DNA of 64,000 nt from CAYPTB01 sp964413535 (GTDB lineage: Bacteria > Planctomycetota > UBA1135 > GCA-002686595). Positions 41,258 to 51,718 of this stretch are shown here, piece by piece. How positions within the stretch are numbered: position 1 is the first letter of the stretch; each line of letters opens with the position of its first letter. The stretch lies in NCBI GenBank assembly GCA_964413535.1, contig CAYPTB010000027.1, positions 124,001 through 188,000 of the forward strand, in the 5' to 3' direction. The position numbers were made by a program, and so were the translations under genes. Below the pieces are notes generated by a model. That model saw only the letters and a program-made list of their open reading frames with translations, had not been told where the DNA came from and searched no databases.

Positions 41258-42415
41258 TCAGGTCGAGGCGGGCAGGGCGCGGATGGCGACGCGTGAACGC
41301 AAGGCCGTCTCGATCTTCTGCGCGCGCGCTTCCCACGACGATCGGCGCGCCGTGTCGACGCAGTGGGCCGACATGTCGGCCCAGCCGCGGTGATCGGCGT
41401 ACATGCGCTCGAGCGCGGCTCGCCACGCCGACGGCGTGTTCGCGACGAGCAGGCCCTCGCGGCCGTCGGTCACGAGCCGCTCGATGCCGCCCAGCCGGGT
41501 CGCGACGAAGGGCAAGCCCGCGGCGAGGTACTCGAGCACTTTGAGCGGCGACGCGATGCGGTTCAGGAACGAATCGGACAGGGGCGCGACCCCGACGTCC
41601 ATGCGCGCTTCGAGCCGCGCGAGCTCCGCGCCGTGCGCCCAGTCGTGCACCTCGACGCGCTCGGCCACGCCGAAGTCTGCCGCCACGCGCTCGAGGCGCT
41701 CGCGTTGGGACGCGTCGCGCGCGCCGACGCACACGAACCGTACGCGCCGGTCGCTCCCTTCCGCCAACGCCGCCATGACGAGCTCTAGCGGGTACTTCTC
41801 GGGCGTCAGCGACCCCACGTAGCCGAGCGTGTGCGTGAACGGTTCGGTGCGCGGCGCGCGCGGCGGTTTGCAGCCCGTCTCGGCCGTGACGACCGGCAGG
41901 TCGGGGTAGTAGCGGCGGTACAGCTCCGCCTGCGGCTCCGACACGCACAGGATCCCGTCGACGTCGCGCACGAAGCGCCGCTCGAGCCGCACGTGCCGGC
42001 GCCGCGTCCCGCGCACGGGTCCGTCGCGCAGCGCGGGGTCGGTCCAGAAGTCGTGCGCCTCGAACCACACCGGCATCCCGGTCCAGCGCTTCAGGCGCGC
42101 CGCGAACGGCAGGAACGTCAGCGCGCGGAAGACGAGGACGTCGTAGGGCGTCGTCGCGAGGTGGTGCAGCGCGCGCAGGTAATAGAGGAAGCGCGAGCCC
42201 CCGAGCAGCGGCGCGCGCAAGGCCAGGATGCGCGGCGTCGGGCCGCCCTGGAAGAACTGCGAGGCGATCGCCTCGGGCGCGCCGTTCTCCTCGGCGAACA
42301 GGATCAGCGTGAAGTCGGCTCCCGTCGCGAGGAACCCGCGCGCGTTGTGGAGCGAGAACGAGAGCCCGGGCTCGCGGCCGGGCCAGCGGTTTCCGGTGAG
42401 GTAGGCGATCTTCAT
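41258..42415 (-). CDS. GT4 family glycosyltransferase
   Basis: ATG 42415 begins MKIAYLTGNRWPGREPG, a typical GT4 start; an upstream ATG at 42442 would add nine residues. The 385-residue product has the GT-B donor half with LGYVGSLTPEKYPLELV, and SPLKVLEYLAAGLPFVATRLGG in the place of the E-x7-E motif, plus a WFEAHDFWTDP segment in the acceptor half. It should extend a surface glycan from a nucleotide sugar at the inner membrane. It is divergent from the hexapeptide acyltransferase, only 20 bases away, so their control regions must overlap each other's 5-prime ends. Confidence 0.85.
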   Translation of the reverse strand: MKIAYLTGNRWPGREPGLSFSLHNARGFLATGADFTLILFAEENGAPEAIASQFFQGGPTPRILALRAPLLGGSRFLYYLRALHHLATTPYDVLVFRALTFLPFAARLKRWTGMPVWFEAHDFWTDPALRDGPVRGTRRRHVRLERRFVRDVDGILCVSEPQAELYRRYYPDLPVVTAETGCKPPRAPRTEPFTHTLGYVGSLTPEKYPLELVMAALAEGSDRRVRFVCVGARDASQRERLERVAADFGVAERVEVHDWAHGAELARLEARMDVGVAPLSDSFLNRIASPLKVLEYLAAGLPFVATRLGGIERLVTDGREGLLVANTPSAWRAALERMYADHRGWADMSAHCVDTARRSSWEARAQKIETALRSRVAIRALPAST

Positions 42416-42435
42416 CGCTGAGGCGCAGAGAAGGT

Positions 42436-43077
42436 ATGCCAAGCGCGCGCTCGGATCTCCAAGAGTACGCCCGTCGCTGGGACGAGCGCAGCTCGCGAGC
42501 TACGATGCGAATCGTCGGCGTCGACGCCGGAGGAGGCGAGAGCGAGATCAGGATCGATCCACCGAAGCTGAATCGGAGCCACGGGTCCGGTTCCTTTCGA
42601 CCCGCGGACCTCGCGCGCGTGGGCGAGAACGTGGTGTTCGAGCCGGGCGTCCTCGTTTTCCACCCCGAGAACGTCGAACTCGGCGACAACGTCTACGTCG
42701 GGCACCACGCGATCCTCAAGGCATGGCACAAGAACCGCCTCGTCGTCGGAGACCACTCGTGGATCGGCCAAGGCTGCTTCCTGCACTCGGCGGGCGGCAT
42801 CGCGATCGGACGAGCGGTCGGCATCGGTCCGATGGTCAAGATCCTGACCTCGCAGCATCGCGCCGATGACCTGGAGGTTCCGGTGCTCTTCAGCGAGATC
42901 GACCTCGCGCCGGTCGTGCTCGAGGACGGTTGCGACATCGGAGTCGGTTCGATCCTCTTGCCCGGCGTGACGGTCGGGGAAGGAGCGATCGTGGGCGCGG
43001 GAGCAGTCGTGGCGTGCGACGTACCCGCGCGCGAGATCTGGGCCGGAGTTCCCGCTCGCCGGCTGCGCGCACGCTGA
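42436..43077 (+). CDS. Hexapeptide-repeat acyltransferase (WbbJ-like)
   Basis: ATG 42436 behind GAGAAGG gives 213 residues. From about residue 60 on the sequence is a left-handed beta-helix of hexapeptide repeats (VGENVVFEPGVLVF, VELGDNVYVGHHA, IAIGRAVGIGPMVKI, LEDGCDIGVGSILLPGVTVGEGAIVGAGAVV, shown here in pieces). The catalytic-type His is in QHRADD. This is the WbbJ/maltose O-acetyltransferase group that puts acetyl groups on sugars. The first 55 residues are a variable leader; ATG 42505 is a possible later start. In this cluster it probably acetylates a sugar of the surface glycan. Confidence 0.8.
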   Translation: MPSARSDLQEYARRWDERSSRATMRIVGVDAGGGESEIRIDPPKLNRSHGSGSFRPADLARVGENVVFEPGVLVFHPENVELGDNVYVGHHAILKAWHKNRLVVGDHSWIGQGCFLHSAGGIAIGRAVGIGPMVKILTSQHRADDLEVPVLFSEIDLAPVVLEDGCDIGVGSILLPGVTVGEGAIVGAGAVVACDVPAREIWAGVPARRLRAR

Positions 43078-43087
43078 GTCGACGTCG

Positions 43088-44146
43088 CTACGCCGTCCTC
43101 GCTGCGCTCACGGGCTCGATGGGAGGCTTCGTCGGAGTCCGCGTCGAACCGGGAGACGCGTAGACTTCGAGCAGCCTGCGCGCGACCTTGCGCGAGTCGT
43201 GGTGGCGCTCGACGTACGCCCGACCCGCACGGCCGAGCCGCTCTCGGCGGGCTCCGTCGAGGATCAGCCCTTCCAGCACTTCGGCCAGATCGCTGGGCGA
43301 GGCGTTGACGATCGGAAGATCGGTGTAGGTTCCCACCAGGTCCGGCTGGATGTAGCAGATCACAGGCTTGCCCAAGGCCATGGCCTCGCACGCCAGGATT
43401 CCGAAGCTCCCCACGAGGAGCTGATCGATCACGATGTCCGCGCGCGCATAGGCATCCATGGCGACTCGATGCGGAACGCGGAAGAGCTCCTCGTAGCGGA
43501 AGCTCAGGCCGCGCGCCTCGAGCTCACGGATCGCCTCGAGGACGAACTCGGTGCCCTTCAGGCTCTTGATGCGTGGAGCGTGCATGACGAGGGGCAGGCG
43601 CTCGTCCGGATTCGGGTAGCTCGGTGCGATCTCGTCGACCTCGATCCTCTGCCCCACGATGTGGACCGAGTCGAAGAGCGGCTCCAGGTGGTAGTCGAGA
43701 CTGTGGTCGGCGACGATCGCCTCGCCGTGGGTCAGCTCGGCCCAGCGCCGCAGTCTCTGCTTGGGCTTCTCGTCGTCAGCCGCAGGGAAGGCCGGCCAGA
43801 ACGGATTCCTTCGTCCTTCCAGACTCGGGATCCGGACGTCGCTGCCCCAGAACTCCACCACGACTCGCTTGCCGGCGGCGAGAGCGACCTCGACGTCACG
43901 GAAGCTCTCCATCAACGGGGTGGCGTAGTGGTAGTGGAAGACGTCGTACTCGCGGATCCACCTGCGCCAGGCCAACGCGACCTGTACGCGCCGCAGCTTC
44001 CGATGCCGCGACAAGTAGAAGTCGTTCTCGAACTCGAACGGGTGACGGCGAGCGAGTGAGTGCGCTTCGACGCCGAGCTCGCGCAGGGCACGGCAGGTCA
44101 TGCCTGCCTGACCGGAGATCTCCAGGGGGAGGTGCAGGATCCTCAT
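43088..44146 (-). CDS. GT4-like glycosyltransferase
   Basis: ATG 44146 gives 352 residues, six bases after the aminotransferase stop. The GT-B plan is seen in the start MRILHLPLEISGQAGMT, the central YDVFHYHYATPL and RVVVEFWGSDVR, the LVMHAPRIKSLKG link, and VPHRVAMDAYARADIVIDQLLVGSFGILACEAMALGKPVI (given in pieces: DIVIDQLLVGSFGILA and CEAMALGKPVICYI) where Glu belongs to the GT4 acidic pair. It is the last gene of the minus-strand run that starts with the WbpB-WbpD fusion and probably the transferase for the sugar that run makes. Confidence 0.82.
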   Translation of the reverse strand: MRILHLPLEISGQAGMTCRALRELGVEAHSLARRHPFEFENDFYLSRHRKLRRVQVALAWRRWIREYDVFHYHYATPLMESFRDVEVALAAGKRVVVEFWGSDVRIPSLEGRRNPFWPAFPAADDEKPKQRLRRWAELTHGEAIVADHSLDYHLEPLFDSVHIVGQRIEVDEIAPSYPNPDERLPLVMHAPRIKSLKGTEFVLEAIRELEARGLSFRYEELFRVPHRVAMDAYARADIVIDQLLVGSFGILACEAMALGKPVICYIQPDLVGTYTDLPIVNASPSDLAEVLEGLILDGARRERLGRAGRAYVERHHDSRKVARRLLEVYASPGSTRTPTKPPIEPVSAARTA

Positions 44147-44151
44147 GGAGA

Positions 44152-45264
44152 CTACGCGGAGAGGACATCGCCCAAGAGGTCGCACACCAGGTCGACGTCC
44201 GAGGGCTCGAGACCCGGGTGCGCGGGCAGCGCGAGGCCGCGCTCGAAGAGGCGCGTGGCGACCGGATGGGCGCCGCGATCCAGACCATAGCGGTCGCGAT
44301 AGAAGGCCAAGCAGTGGAGGGCGTGTGCGCCCAGGTTCGTCTCGACTCCCTCTTCGAGTAGGAGACCGATCACGCGATCGCGATCCACCGCGCTCGGCAG
44401 GACGACCATGAACGTCTGCCACGCGTGCCCTTCGACGTCGGCCGGGAGCTCCAGGTGCGGAGACGAAGCGAGATTCGCCCGGTAGCGCAGGGCGAGCTCG
44501 CGACGCACCGCGAGCCAGCGCTCGTGTCGCCCGAGCTGCACGAGGCCGAGCGCTGCGTGGATCTCGGTCATTCGGTAGTTGAAGCCCGGCAGGGAGAGGT
44601 CGAACGCCCCGGATGCGCTGCGCTCGAGGCCGTGGCTGCGCAGGAGCCTCGCCAGCCGGGCGAGCTCGGCATCGTCCGTGACGAGGCATCCTCCCTCCGC
44701 GCTCGTGATGGCCTTGCGCGGATGCCACGAGAAGCAGCCCACATTCCCCAGCGTGCCCGCGTGGCGAGCACCCACGCGCGTCCCGAAGGCGCAGGCCGCG
44801 TCCTCGACCACGAGCAGGTCGCGGGCATGGCTCGACTCGAACACGTCGCGCCCGCATGGTGCGCCGAACTCGTGGACCGGCATGACCGCGCGTGCTCTCT
44901 CGACACCGTCCCACGCGTCGATCGCACGCTCGAGGCTCGCCGCGGTCATGCAATACGTGCGCGGGTCGACGTCGACGAAGACGGGCCTGGCCCCGACCAG
45001 CTCGACGACGTTGGCGGTCGCGGGGAACGTGAAGGCGGGCACGAAGACCGCGTCGCCTCGGCCGATGCCCAGCGCGAGGAGCGCGACGTGCAGCGCCGCC
45101 GTACCGCTCGAGGTCATGACCGCGTGTTCGCAACCGACCAAGGCCGCGATCTCGCGCTCGAAGCGCGCGACGATCTCGCCCTGCACGAGCATTCCGGACT
45201 CGAGGACGGACGTGACCGCAGCGATCTCCTCCGGACCGATCGAGGGCCGCGCGAGGCGGATCAC
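44152..45264 (-). CDS. DegT/DnrJ/EryC1 sugar aminotransferase
   Basis: GTG 45264 overlaps the upstream epimerase stop (GTGA) and gives 370 residues. A PLP-dependent enzyme that puts an amino group on a keto-sugar nucleotide. The PLP lysine is in SWHPRKAITSAEGG (about 184-197), with SSGTAALHVALLALGIG near 60 and VVEDAACAFG near 165. It is the second DegT-type enzyme in the cluster and differs from the WbpE-like one downstream, so probably acts on a different position or sugar. Overlap and order suggest one message from 49046 to 43088. Confidence 0.87.
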   Translation of the reverse strand: MIRLARPSIGPEEIAAVTSVLESGMLVQGEIVARFEREIAALVGCEHAVMTSSGTAALHVALLALGIGRGDAVFVPAFTFPATANVVELVGARPVFVDVDPRTYCMTAASLERAIDAWDGVERARAVMPVHEFGAPCGRDVFESSHARDLLVVEDAACAFGTRVGARHAGTLGNVGCFSWHPRKAITSAEGGCLVTDDAELARLARLLRSHGLERSASGAFDLSLPGFNYRMTEIHAALGLVQLGRHERWLAVRRELALRYRANLASSPHLELPADVEGHAWQTFMVVLPSAVDRDRVIGLLLEEGVETNLGAHALHCLAFYRDRYGLDRGAHPVATRLFERGLALPAHPGLEPSDVDLVCDLLGDVLSA

Positions 45265-46234
45265 GCGCGTGCCCTGTAATGATCGGCGGTGCGACGGATG
45301 CCGTCCTCGAGATCGACCTCGGAGGTGAAACCGAGGACCCTGGTGGCTTTCTCGACCTGCGGGACGCGGAGCTCGATGTCGGCGTGCACCTTCGGTTGGA
45401 AACGGATCTCGGACGAGGACTCGAGCACCCGCACGACCGTGTTCGCGAGGCCGTAGATCGTCACCACGTCGCGCTGGTTCCCGATGTTGAACGACTCGCC
45501 GACGGCTTCGTCCTTCGTGATGCACAGGAGCACGCCGCGGATCATGTCGTCGACGTAGCACCAGGAGCGGATCTGGGTGCCGTCGCCGTGGATGGTGATC
45601 GGCTCCTCCGCCAGGGCGCGCAGGACGAAGGTCCTGAGGGCTCCCTCCCCCACCTGGCCGGGACCGTAGATGTTGAACGGCCGCACGGTCACGGTGGGCA
45701 TCCCGTGCTCCTTGTGGTAGGCGTACGAGAGATGCTCCTCCGCGAGCTTGCTGACTGCGTAGGTCCAGCGCGCCTCGCCCACCGCGCCCAGGCTCGTGCA
45801 GTCGGTCTCCTGGGCGCGGAACGCCATCTGACCGAAGACTTCGCTGGTGCTGAAGCACACCACGCGCTCGAGGTGGTCGAGCGAGCGCGCCGCCTCGAGG
45901 ACGTTCGCCGAGCCCACCATGTTGACGCGCATGGTCGTGACCGGGCTCTTGCCGACGGTGTCGATCCCGGCGATCCCCGCGCAGTGGATCACGACGTTCG
46001 CCCCGCTCATCGAGCCGCGGACGTGATCGAAGTCGAGCACGTCGCCGCGAATCAAGGTCAGGTTGGAGTGGTTCGCGAAGGACTTCCCCGAGAGCGCGTC
46101 GCGGGAGAGGTTGTCGTAGACGACGACCTCGTTCCTCTCGACCAGGGCGCCGGCGAGCGTCGAGCCGATGAAGCCCGCGCCGCCCGTGAGGAAGATGCGC
46201 TTTCCGCTGACGGACTGGGCGAGTTCGACGAGGC

Positions 46235-46238
<4 letters not shown>
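45261..46238 (-). CDS. NAD-dependent sugar epimerase/dehydratase (extended SDR)
   Basis: ATG 46238 overlaps the stop of the WbpE-like gene (ATGA); 325 residues. The Rossmann NAD site is LTGGAGFIGSTLAG (about 17-30), the catalytic triad has STSEVFG and Y-x3-K in WTYAVSKLAEEHL, and VRPFNIYGPGQ follows as in GalE/RmlB/WbpM-soluble relatives. It would change a nucleotide sugar, giving the keto form for an aminotransferase or a new epimer. Which reaction cannot be read from sequence. Part of the four-gene run of sugar-nucleotide enzymes. Confidence 0.87.
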
Positions 46239-47443
<1,205 letters not shown>

Positions 47444-47465
47444 GGGTTTCCTCGGGGACGGACTC

Positions 47466-49046
47466 TCAGTCCAGGACGAGCGACGAGCGTTGCGACGCGG
47501 CCGACAGCCGCCCGAGCTTCTCGCGATAGCTCGAGCCGCAGGCCTTGCAGGCGAGGTTCGCGGGCAGGCGCTCGCCGCACTGGCACATCCAGCCGATCTG
47601 ACGCGCCGGATTGCCGACCACGAGCGCGTGCGGCACGACGTTCCTCGTGACCACGGCTCCCGCGCCGACGAAGGCGTACTCGCCGACGTCGTGGCCGCAC
47701 ACCACGGTGCAGTTCGCGCCCAGGGTCGCGCCGCGGCCCACGCGCGTCGGCGCGTACTGGTCCTTGCGCGACACGTGGCTGCGCGGCGTCAGGACGTTGG
47801 TGAAGACCATGGACGGGCCGCAGAACACGTCGTCGGCGAGCTCGACGCCCTCGTACAGGCTGACGTTGTTCTGGATCTTGACGTTCTTGCCGAGCTTCAC
47901 GCCCGGGGCGACGAAGACGTTCTGGCCGAGGTTGCAGCGTGGCCCGATAGCGCAGTTCTTCGAGACGTGCGACCAGTGCCAGATCTTGGTCCCTTCGCCG
48001 ATCGTGACGGGCTCGTCGATCACGGCCGTCGGGTGCGCGAACCAGGCCTTCGCAGGCTCCGCACCGGGCCGCACCGGCGCACCATTCGCGTCGAGGCTCT
48101 TCTGCAGCGCGCCCAGCACCTCGAGCACGCGCAGACCCTCCGCGCCGTCGGTGTCGGGCGTGGAGCGGTTCGCCACGCAGGCGAGGAAGTGCGCGCACTC
48201 CTCGCGCAACGGCTCCGCGCGGTCGAACGCCACCGCCTCGGCCTTGCCCTCGAGCGGGATCGGCATGCCCTCCTTCCACGCGATCTCGTGGGCGTAGAGC
48301 ACGAGCTTCTTCTCCGGCTCGCGGTCGTCGAACACGGCCATCTTCCGGTCGCCCACGACCACGAGCTTCTGCTCCTTGAAGGGGTGCAGCCACGACACGA
48401 AGATGTGCGCGCGCAGCCCCGAGGCGAACGAGAGCGTCGACACCGTCACGTCCGCGATGCGCTCGTGCAGGTAGGCGCCGCCCTGGCACGCGAGCACCTC
48501 CGGCGCCTCGCGCGCGAGCGACAGCACGACCGAGACGTCGTGCGGCGCGAACGACCACAGGATGTTCTCCTCGCGGCGGATCTTCCCCAGGTTCAGGCGG
48601 TTCGAGTAGATGTAGCGCACGCGCCCGAGCTCACCGGTCGCGACGAGCTCCTTCAGCTTGCGCACCGCGCCGTGGTAGTGCAGCAGGTGCCCCACCATGA
48701 GCACGCGCTCCTGCGCCCGCGCGAGGGCGACGAGCTCGCGCCCCTCGGCGCTCGTCAACGCGAGCGGCTTCTCGACGAACACGTCCTTACCGGCCTCGAG
48801 CGCCGAGCGCACCATCGCGGCGTGATGCTCGGCGGGCGTGGCGATCACGACCGCGGCGATCGCCGGATCGGCGAGCACGGCGGCGAAATCGGACTCGACC
48901 GCGACGCCGTACTCCTTCCGAAAGCCCTCCAGCCGCGCCGCGTCCGTGTCGCAGACCGTGCGCAACACGCCGAGCCCGTGCAGGTTGCGGACGAGGTTCT
49001 TCCCCCAATGACCGCCCCCGACGACGGCAACGCTCTTCTTCGACAC
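47466..49046 (-). CDS. WbpB-WbpD-like fusion: sugar 3-dehydrogenase plus N-acetyltransferase
   Basis: A 526-residue two-domain protein. Residues 1-330 are a Gfo/Idh/MocA oxidoreductase: VAVVGGGHWGKNLVRN (NAD site), FVEKPLALT (EKP motif) and VGHLLHYHGA; this matches WbpB/WlbA, which oxidises C3 of UDP-GlcNAc-uronic acid. Residues about 345-500 are a left-handed beta-helix acyltransferase (FAHPTAVID, IGPRCNLGQNVFVAPG, YAFVGAGAVVTRNV) like WbpD/WlbB, which acetylates the 3-amino group. The C-terminus has a zinc-ribbon-like C-x-C-x9-C-x2-C. In Pseudomonas these are separate genes. With WbpE it covers three successive steps toward a 2,3-diacetamido sugar acid. WbpA and WbpI are not in the window. 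Confidence 0.88.
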   Translation of the reverse strand: MSKKSVAVVGGGHWGKNLVRNLHGLGVLRTVCDTDAARLEGFRKEYGVAVESDFAAVLADPAIAAVVIATPAEHHAAMVRSALEAGKDVFVEKPLALTSAEGRELVALARAQERVLMVGHLLHYHGAVRKLKELVATGELGRVRYIYSNRLNLGKIRREENILWSFAPHDVSVVLSLAREAPEVLACQGGAYLHERIADVTVSTLSFASGLRAHIFVSWLHPFKEQKLVVVGDRKMAVFDDREPEKKLVLYAHEIAWKEGMPIPLEGKAEAVAFDRAEPLREECAHFLACVANRSTPDTDGAEGLRVLEVLGALQKSLDANGAPVRPGAEPAKAWFAHPTAVIDEPVTIGEGTKIWHWSHVSKNCAIGPRCNLGQNVFVAPGVKLGKNVKIQNNVSLYEGVELADDVFCGPSMVFTNVLTPRSHVSRKDQYAPTRVGRGATLGANCTVVCGHDVGEYAFVGAGAVVTRNVVPHALVVGNPARQIGWMCQCGERLPANLACKACGSSYREKLGRLSAASQRSSLVLD

Positions 49047-49188
49047 GGAAGCCCCCCGGTGCGGATTCTCGGTTCGCTCGGAGGCTCGGGGCGAACGGGC
49101 ACCGGCTCCGAGCCGAAGGAGCGCGCAAGGCTAACCGGATCCGCGGAGGCCATCAATGCGGGCGTCGCGTCGACGCGGCCGCGCGCGC

Positions 49189-49914
49189 TCAGCGCCGAGC
49201 ACGGCCGGCCAGGATCTCCCCCCGGCGCCATTCGATGGAGCGCCAGGTGCGGACGGGGTCCCAGTCGAGCTTGCGCGCGGCGAGATAGCTCTGGAACGCC
49301 CGCTCGAGCGCCTCGGATGGGCCGAGATCCAAGGCGAGCGACGCCCATTGGCGCTCGGCGAGCCCGCGCGGGAAGAGCTTGCGCAGCGGATGCCGCAACG
49401 ACTCGGTGTCGAGCACCACCCACTCGCCGCGGTTCCACACGAGGTGATCCCACTTCATCACCCCGTGGTAGATCCGGCGCTCGTGCATGTCCGCCAGGAA
49501 CGGCCCCAGGGCTCGCTCGGCCTCCGGGACGTGCCCCCAGGCCTGACCGAGCAGCGGACCGTCGACGAACTCGCACAGGATCAGGCTGCGCTCGAGCCGG
49601 AGTCCCCTGCGCACCTCGAACGCGCACGCGGGCTTCGGGCTGCGGATCGGCAGGAGTTTCGGATAGGCCAGGGCGGCGCGCACCGCGGCCGACGGGCGCA
49701 GGGCGTCGCGCAGCTTCCCTCCGCGGTAGTACTTCACGACCCGCTCGCCCAAGCGGTACCCGATGCGTACGCCGTGGTCGAAGAGCAGCGCGCCGCCCAG
49801 ATCCTTTGGCAGGACGGAGCTCGGCATGGACTCCACCAGGCGCTCGAGCAGGGCCCGATCGACGTCCTCGTAGACGAAGCCCGCGGCTCGTCCGATGCGC
49901 GTGCGCCGGCCCAT
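49189..49914 (-). CDS. WaaP/Kdo-kinase-like protein
   Basis: ATG 49914 gives 241 residues; a longer frame to 49995 only adds Arg/Pro-rich sequence. The kinase-like fold is suggested by RIGYRLGERVVKYYRGGKLRDALRP (Lys of the ATP site), a SLILCEFVDGPLL hinge, IYHGVMKWDHLVWN in the place of the catalytic H-x-D-(6)-N loop and VVLDTESLRHP in the place of the metal-binding loop. This fits the lipopolysaccharide-kinase (WaaP/KdkA/YrbL) group that phosphorylates core sugars in the cytoplasm. The Asp in the catalytic loop is conserved. It lies just past the polysaccharide cluster on the same strand. Confidence 0.75.
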   Translation of the reverse strand: MGRRTRIGRAAGFVYEDVDRALLERLVESMPSSVLPKDLGGALLFDHGVRIGYRLGERVVKYYRGGKLRDALRPSAAVRAALAYPKLLPIRSPKPACAFEVRRGLRLERSLILCEFVDGPLLGQAWGHVPEAERALGPFLADMHERRIYHGVMKWDHLVWNRGEWVVLDTESLRHPLRKLFPRGLAERQWASLALDLGPSEALERAFQSYLAARKLDWDPVRTWRSIEWRRGEILAGRARR

Positions 49915-50149
49915 GGGCGAACGAGGGTAGCGGCCGGGCGCCGCGCGTCGAACCCGCTCTCCCCGGCGCCGTCGGGGAGTACCGGCCCCCGTCACACCTG
50001 CGCGGCAGCCGCCGTAGCCCGCGCCGCCCGGCCGGGAACCCGCCCGCGGGGTGCCGGCGGCCGGATCCGATGCAGGTCGAGCCGGTCGGCCGCCCCGGGC
50101 CTATCATGGCCGCCTTCCCAATCCTTCGAAGCCACCCTCGATCCACACG

Positions 50150-51154
50150 ATGAACACGCACCTCCTCGCCCTCGCGCTCGCGACGGTCTTCGTTCCCACC
50201 GCCTTCGCCGGCGACGTCGTCAAGTGGTCCGCGGACTTCGACGCGGCGGCCGCCATCGCCAAGCGCGAGAAGAAGGACTTGCTCGTGGACTTCACGGGGT
50301 CCGAATGGTGCGGCTGGTGCATCCGGCTCGACAAAGAAGTCTTCTCGCAGGACGCGTTCGCGAGCGCGATCACCGAGCAGTTCGTGCTCGTCGCGCTCGA
50401 CTTCGACAACAAAGGCGAAGCCAAGACGAGCGCGCCCAACCCGGCGCGCAGCAACGAGCTCGCGCAGAAGTACGAGGTCATGGGCTTCCCCACGATCCTC
50501 TTGATGAGCGCGGACGGCGAGCTCTACGGCCGCACCGGCTACCGTCAGGGCGGGCCCGAGGTCTACCTCGAGCACGTACGGACGCTGCGCGAGAGCGGCC
50601 TCCGGGGCCTGGCGCTCCTGCGCGACTTCGAGGCGGCCAAGGACGAAGCGAAGAAGCGCGCCGAGCTCGAGCGCATCTTCGCGTTCCTCGCGGAGGTCGA
50701 TGCCAGCGAAGTGGCGAGCGCCCAAGCGCTGCTCGTTCCCGTTCGGAGCGCCTTCGAGCTCGACCCCGAGAACGCCTCCGGCCTCAAGGTCCGCGCGCTG
50801 ACGGCGCTCTTGCGCGCGGGCGCCGCCGACGCCGACCTGATCGCGATGGCGCGCGCGCTCGATCCGAAGAACGCGGCGGGCGCGCTCGAAGCGGCGGTCT
50901 TCGCGCAGCTCCAGGCGGTGCGCGTTGAGGAGCACCTCGAGCCTACCTGCGTGGCCGCGCTGGAGCTGCTCGAGACCGGCGTGATCCACGACGAAGACCT
51001 GGCGGTGAAGATCTTCGCGTACTGCGCCCGCTGGTCCGACCAGTACTTGGGGAACCACGAGCGCGCCAAGCGCTTCGCCGCGCGGGCCCTCGACTTCGAG
51101 ATCGACGACGAGGAGATGGCGGCGGACCTCAACGCGATCCTCGACGCGAAGTAG
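50150..51154 (+). CDS. Exported thioredoxin-like protein
   Basis: ATG 50150 gives 334 residues with a signal peptide (about 1-20, ending TAFAGDV). Residues about 25-150 form a thioredoxin fold: LLVDFTGSEWCGWC (redox pair Cys54/Cys57) and the cis-Pro loop GFPTILLM. The CGWC centre fits the DsbD-gamma/thioredoxin-like group of exported reductants. The C-terminal half (about 165-334) is helical with repeat-like units and may bind a partner. Probably periplasmic; reductant or isomerase role not decided. It follows a 235-base gap with no other feature seen. Confidence 0.82.
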   Translation: MNTHLLALALATVFVPTAFAGDVVKWSADFDAAAAIAKREKKDLLVDFTGSEWCGWCIRLDKEVFSQDAFASAITEQFVLVALDFDNKGEAKTSAPNPARSNELAQKYEVMGFPTILLMSADGELYGRTGYRQGGPEVYLEHVRTLRESGLRGLALLRDFEAAKDEAKKRAELERIFAFLAEVDASEVASAQALLVPVRSAFELDPENASGLKVRALTALLRAGAADADLIAMARALDPKNAAGALEAAVFAQLQAVRVEEHLEPTCVAALELLETGVIHDEDLAVKIFAYCARWSDQYLGNHERAKRFAARALDFEIDDEEMAADLNAILDAK

Positions 51155-51312
51155 CCCCGCTCACGCCCCTGCACCGCGTGCTCCGGGCAACCGGAAGGCG
51201 CGGCGCAGTCGTTTCTGCCTCCCGAGCCATCACGCGGCGACGCATCCGACGTTTCGTGCGAGCCTGGCGCGCCCCGCTACCGGTAGACTTCGAGCGCAGG
51301 AGGGACGCGCGC

Positions 51313-51597
51313 ATGAGCCTCATCAACTGGATCTTCGACCTCTACCAGCACTCGCAGATCGATCGCGCGCGCGAGGAAGCCGCCCAAGCGCGCCGCGACC
51401 TGGCCGCGGTGCGCACGAGCAGCGGCAGCGTCGACGCGGCGCGCCTCGAGCGCGCGCTCGGCGAGCTCGCCCTCGCGACGAAGACGATCCAGCGCATGCT
51501 GGTCGAGAAGAGCGTCTGCTCGCCCGGCGAGCTCGACTCGAAGCTGCGCGAGATCGACCTCGAGGACGGTCGCGCCGACGGCCGCGCGCCGCTCTGA
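51313..51597 (+). CDS. Small coiled-coil protein of unknown function
   Basis: ATG 51313 is 8 bases after AGGAGGG, which fixes the start although the frame is open to 51178; 94 residues. It is almost entirely helical: INWIFDLYQHSQIDRAREEAAQARRDLAAV and ARLERALGELALATKTIQRML (each cut short here for length) suggest a two-helix coiled coil with a single Cys. No signal peptide. No family recognised; it lies between the thioredoxin-like and SulP genes with gaps of more than 100 bases on both sides. Confidence 0.6.
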   Translation: MSLINWIFDLYQHSQIDRAREEAAQARRDLAAVRTSSGSVDAARLERALGELALATKTIQRMLVEKSVCSPGELDSKLREIDLEDGRADGRAPL

Positions 51598-51718
51598 CGT
51601 CGCGCCAGGTCGATCGCCGTGCAGGCGCGCCCTGACGATCTACGATCTTCGGCGCAGGCGGCGCTCCTTGTGAGCGGCGAGGGTGCGTGGCAGAGTTGCG
51701 CCCCTCACGCGCACCTCG

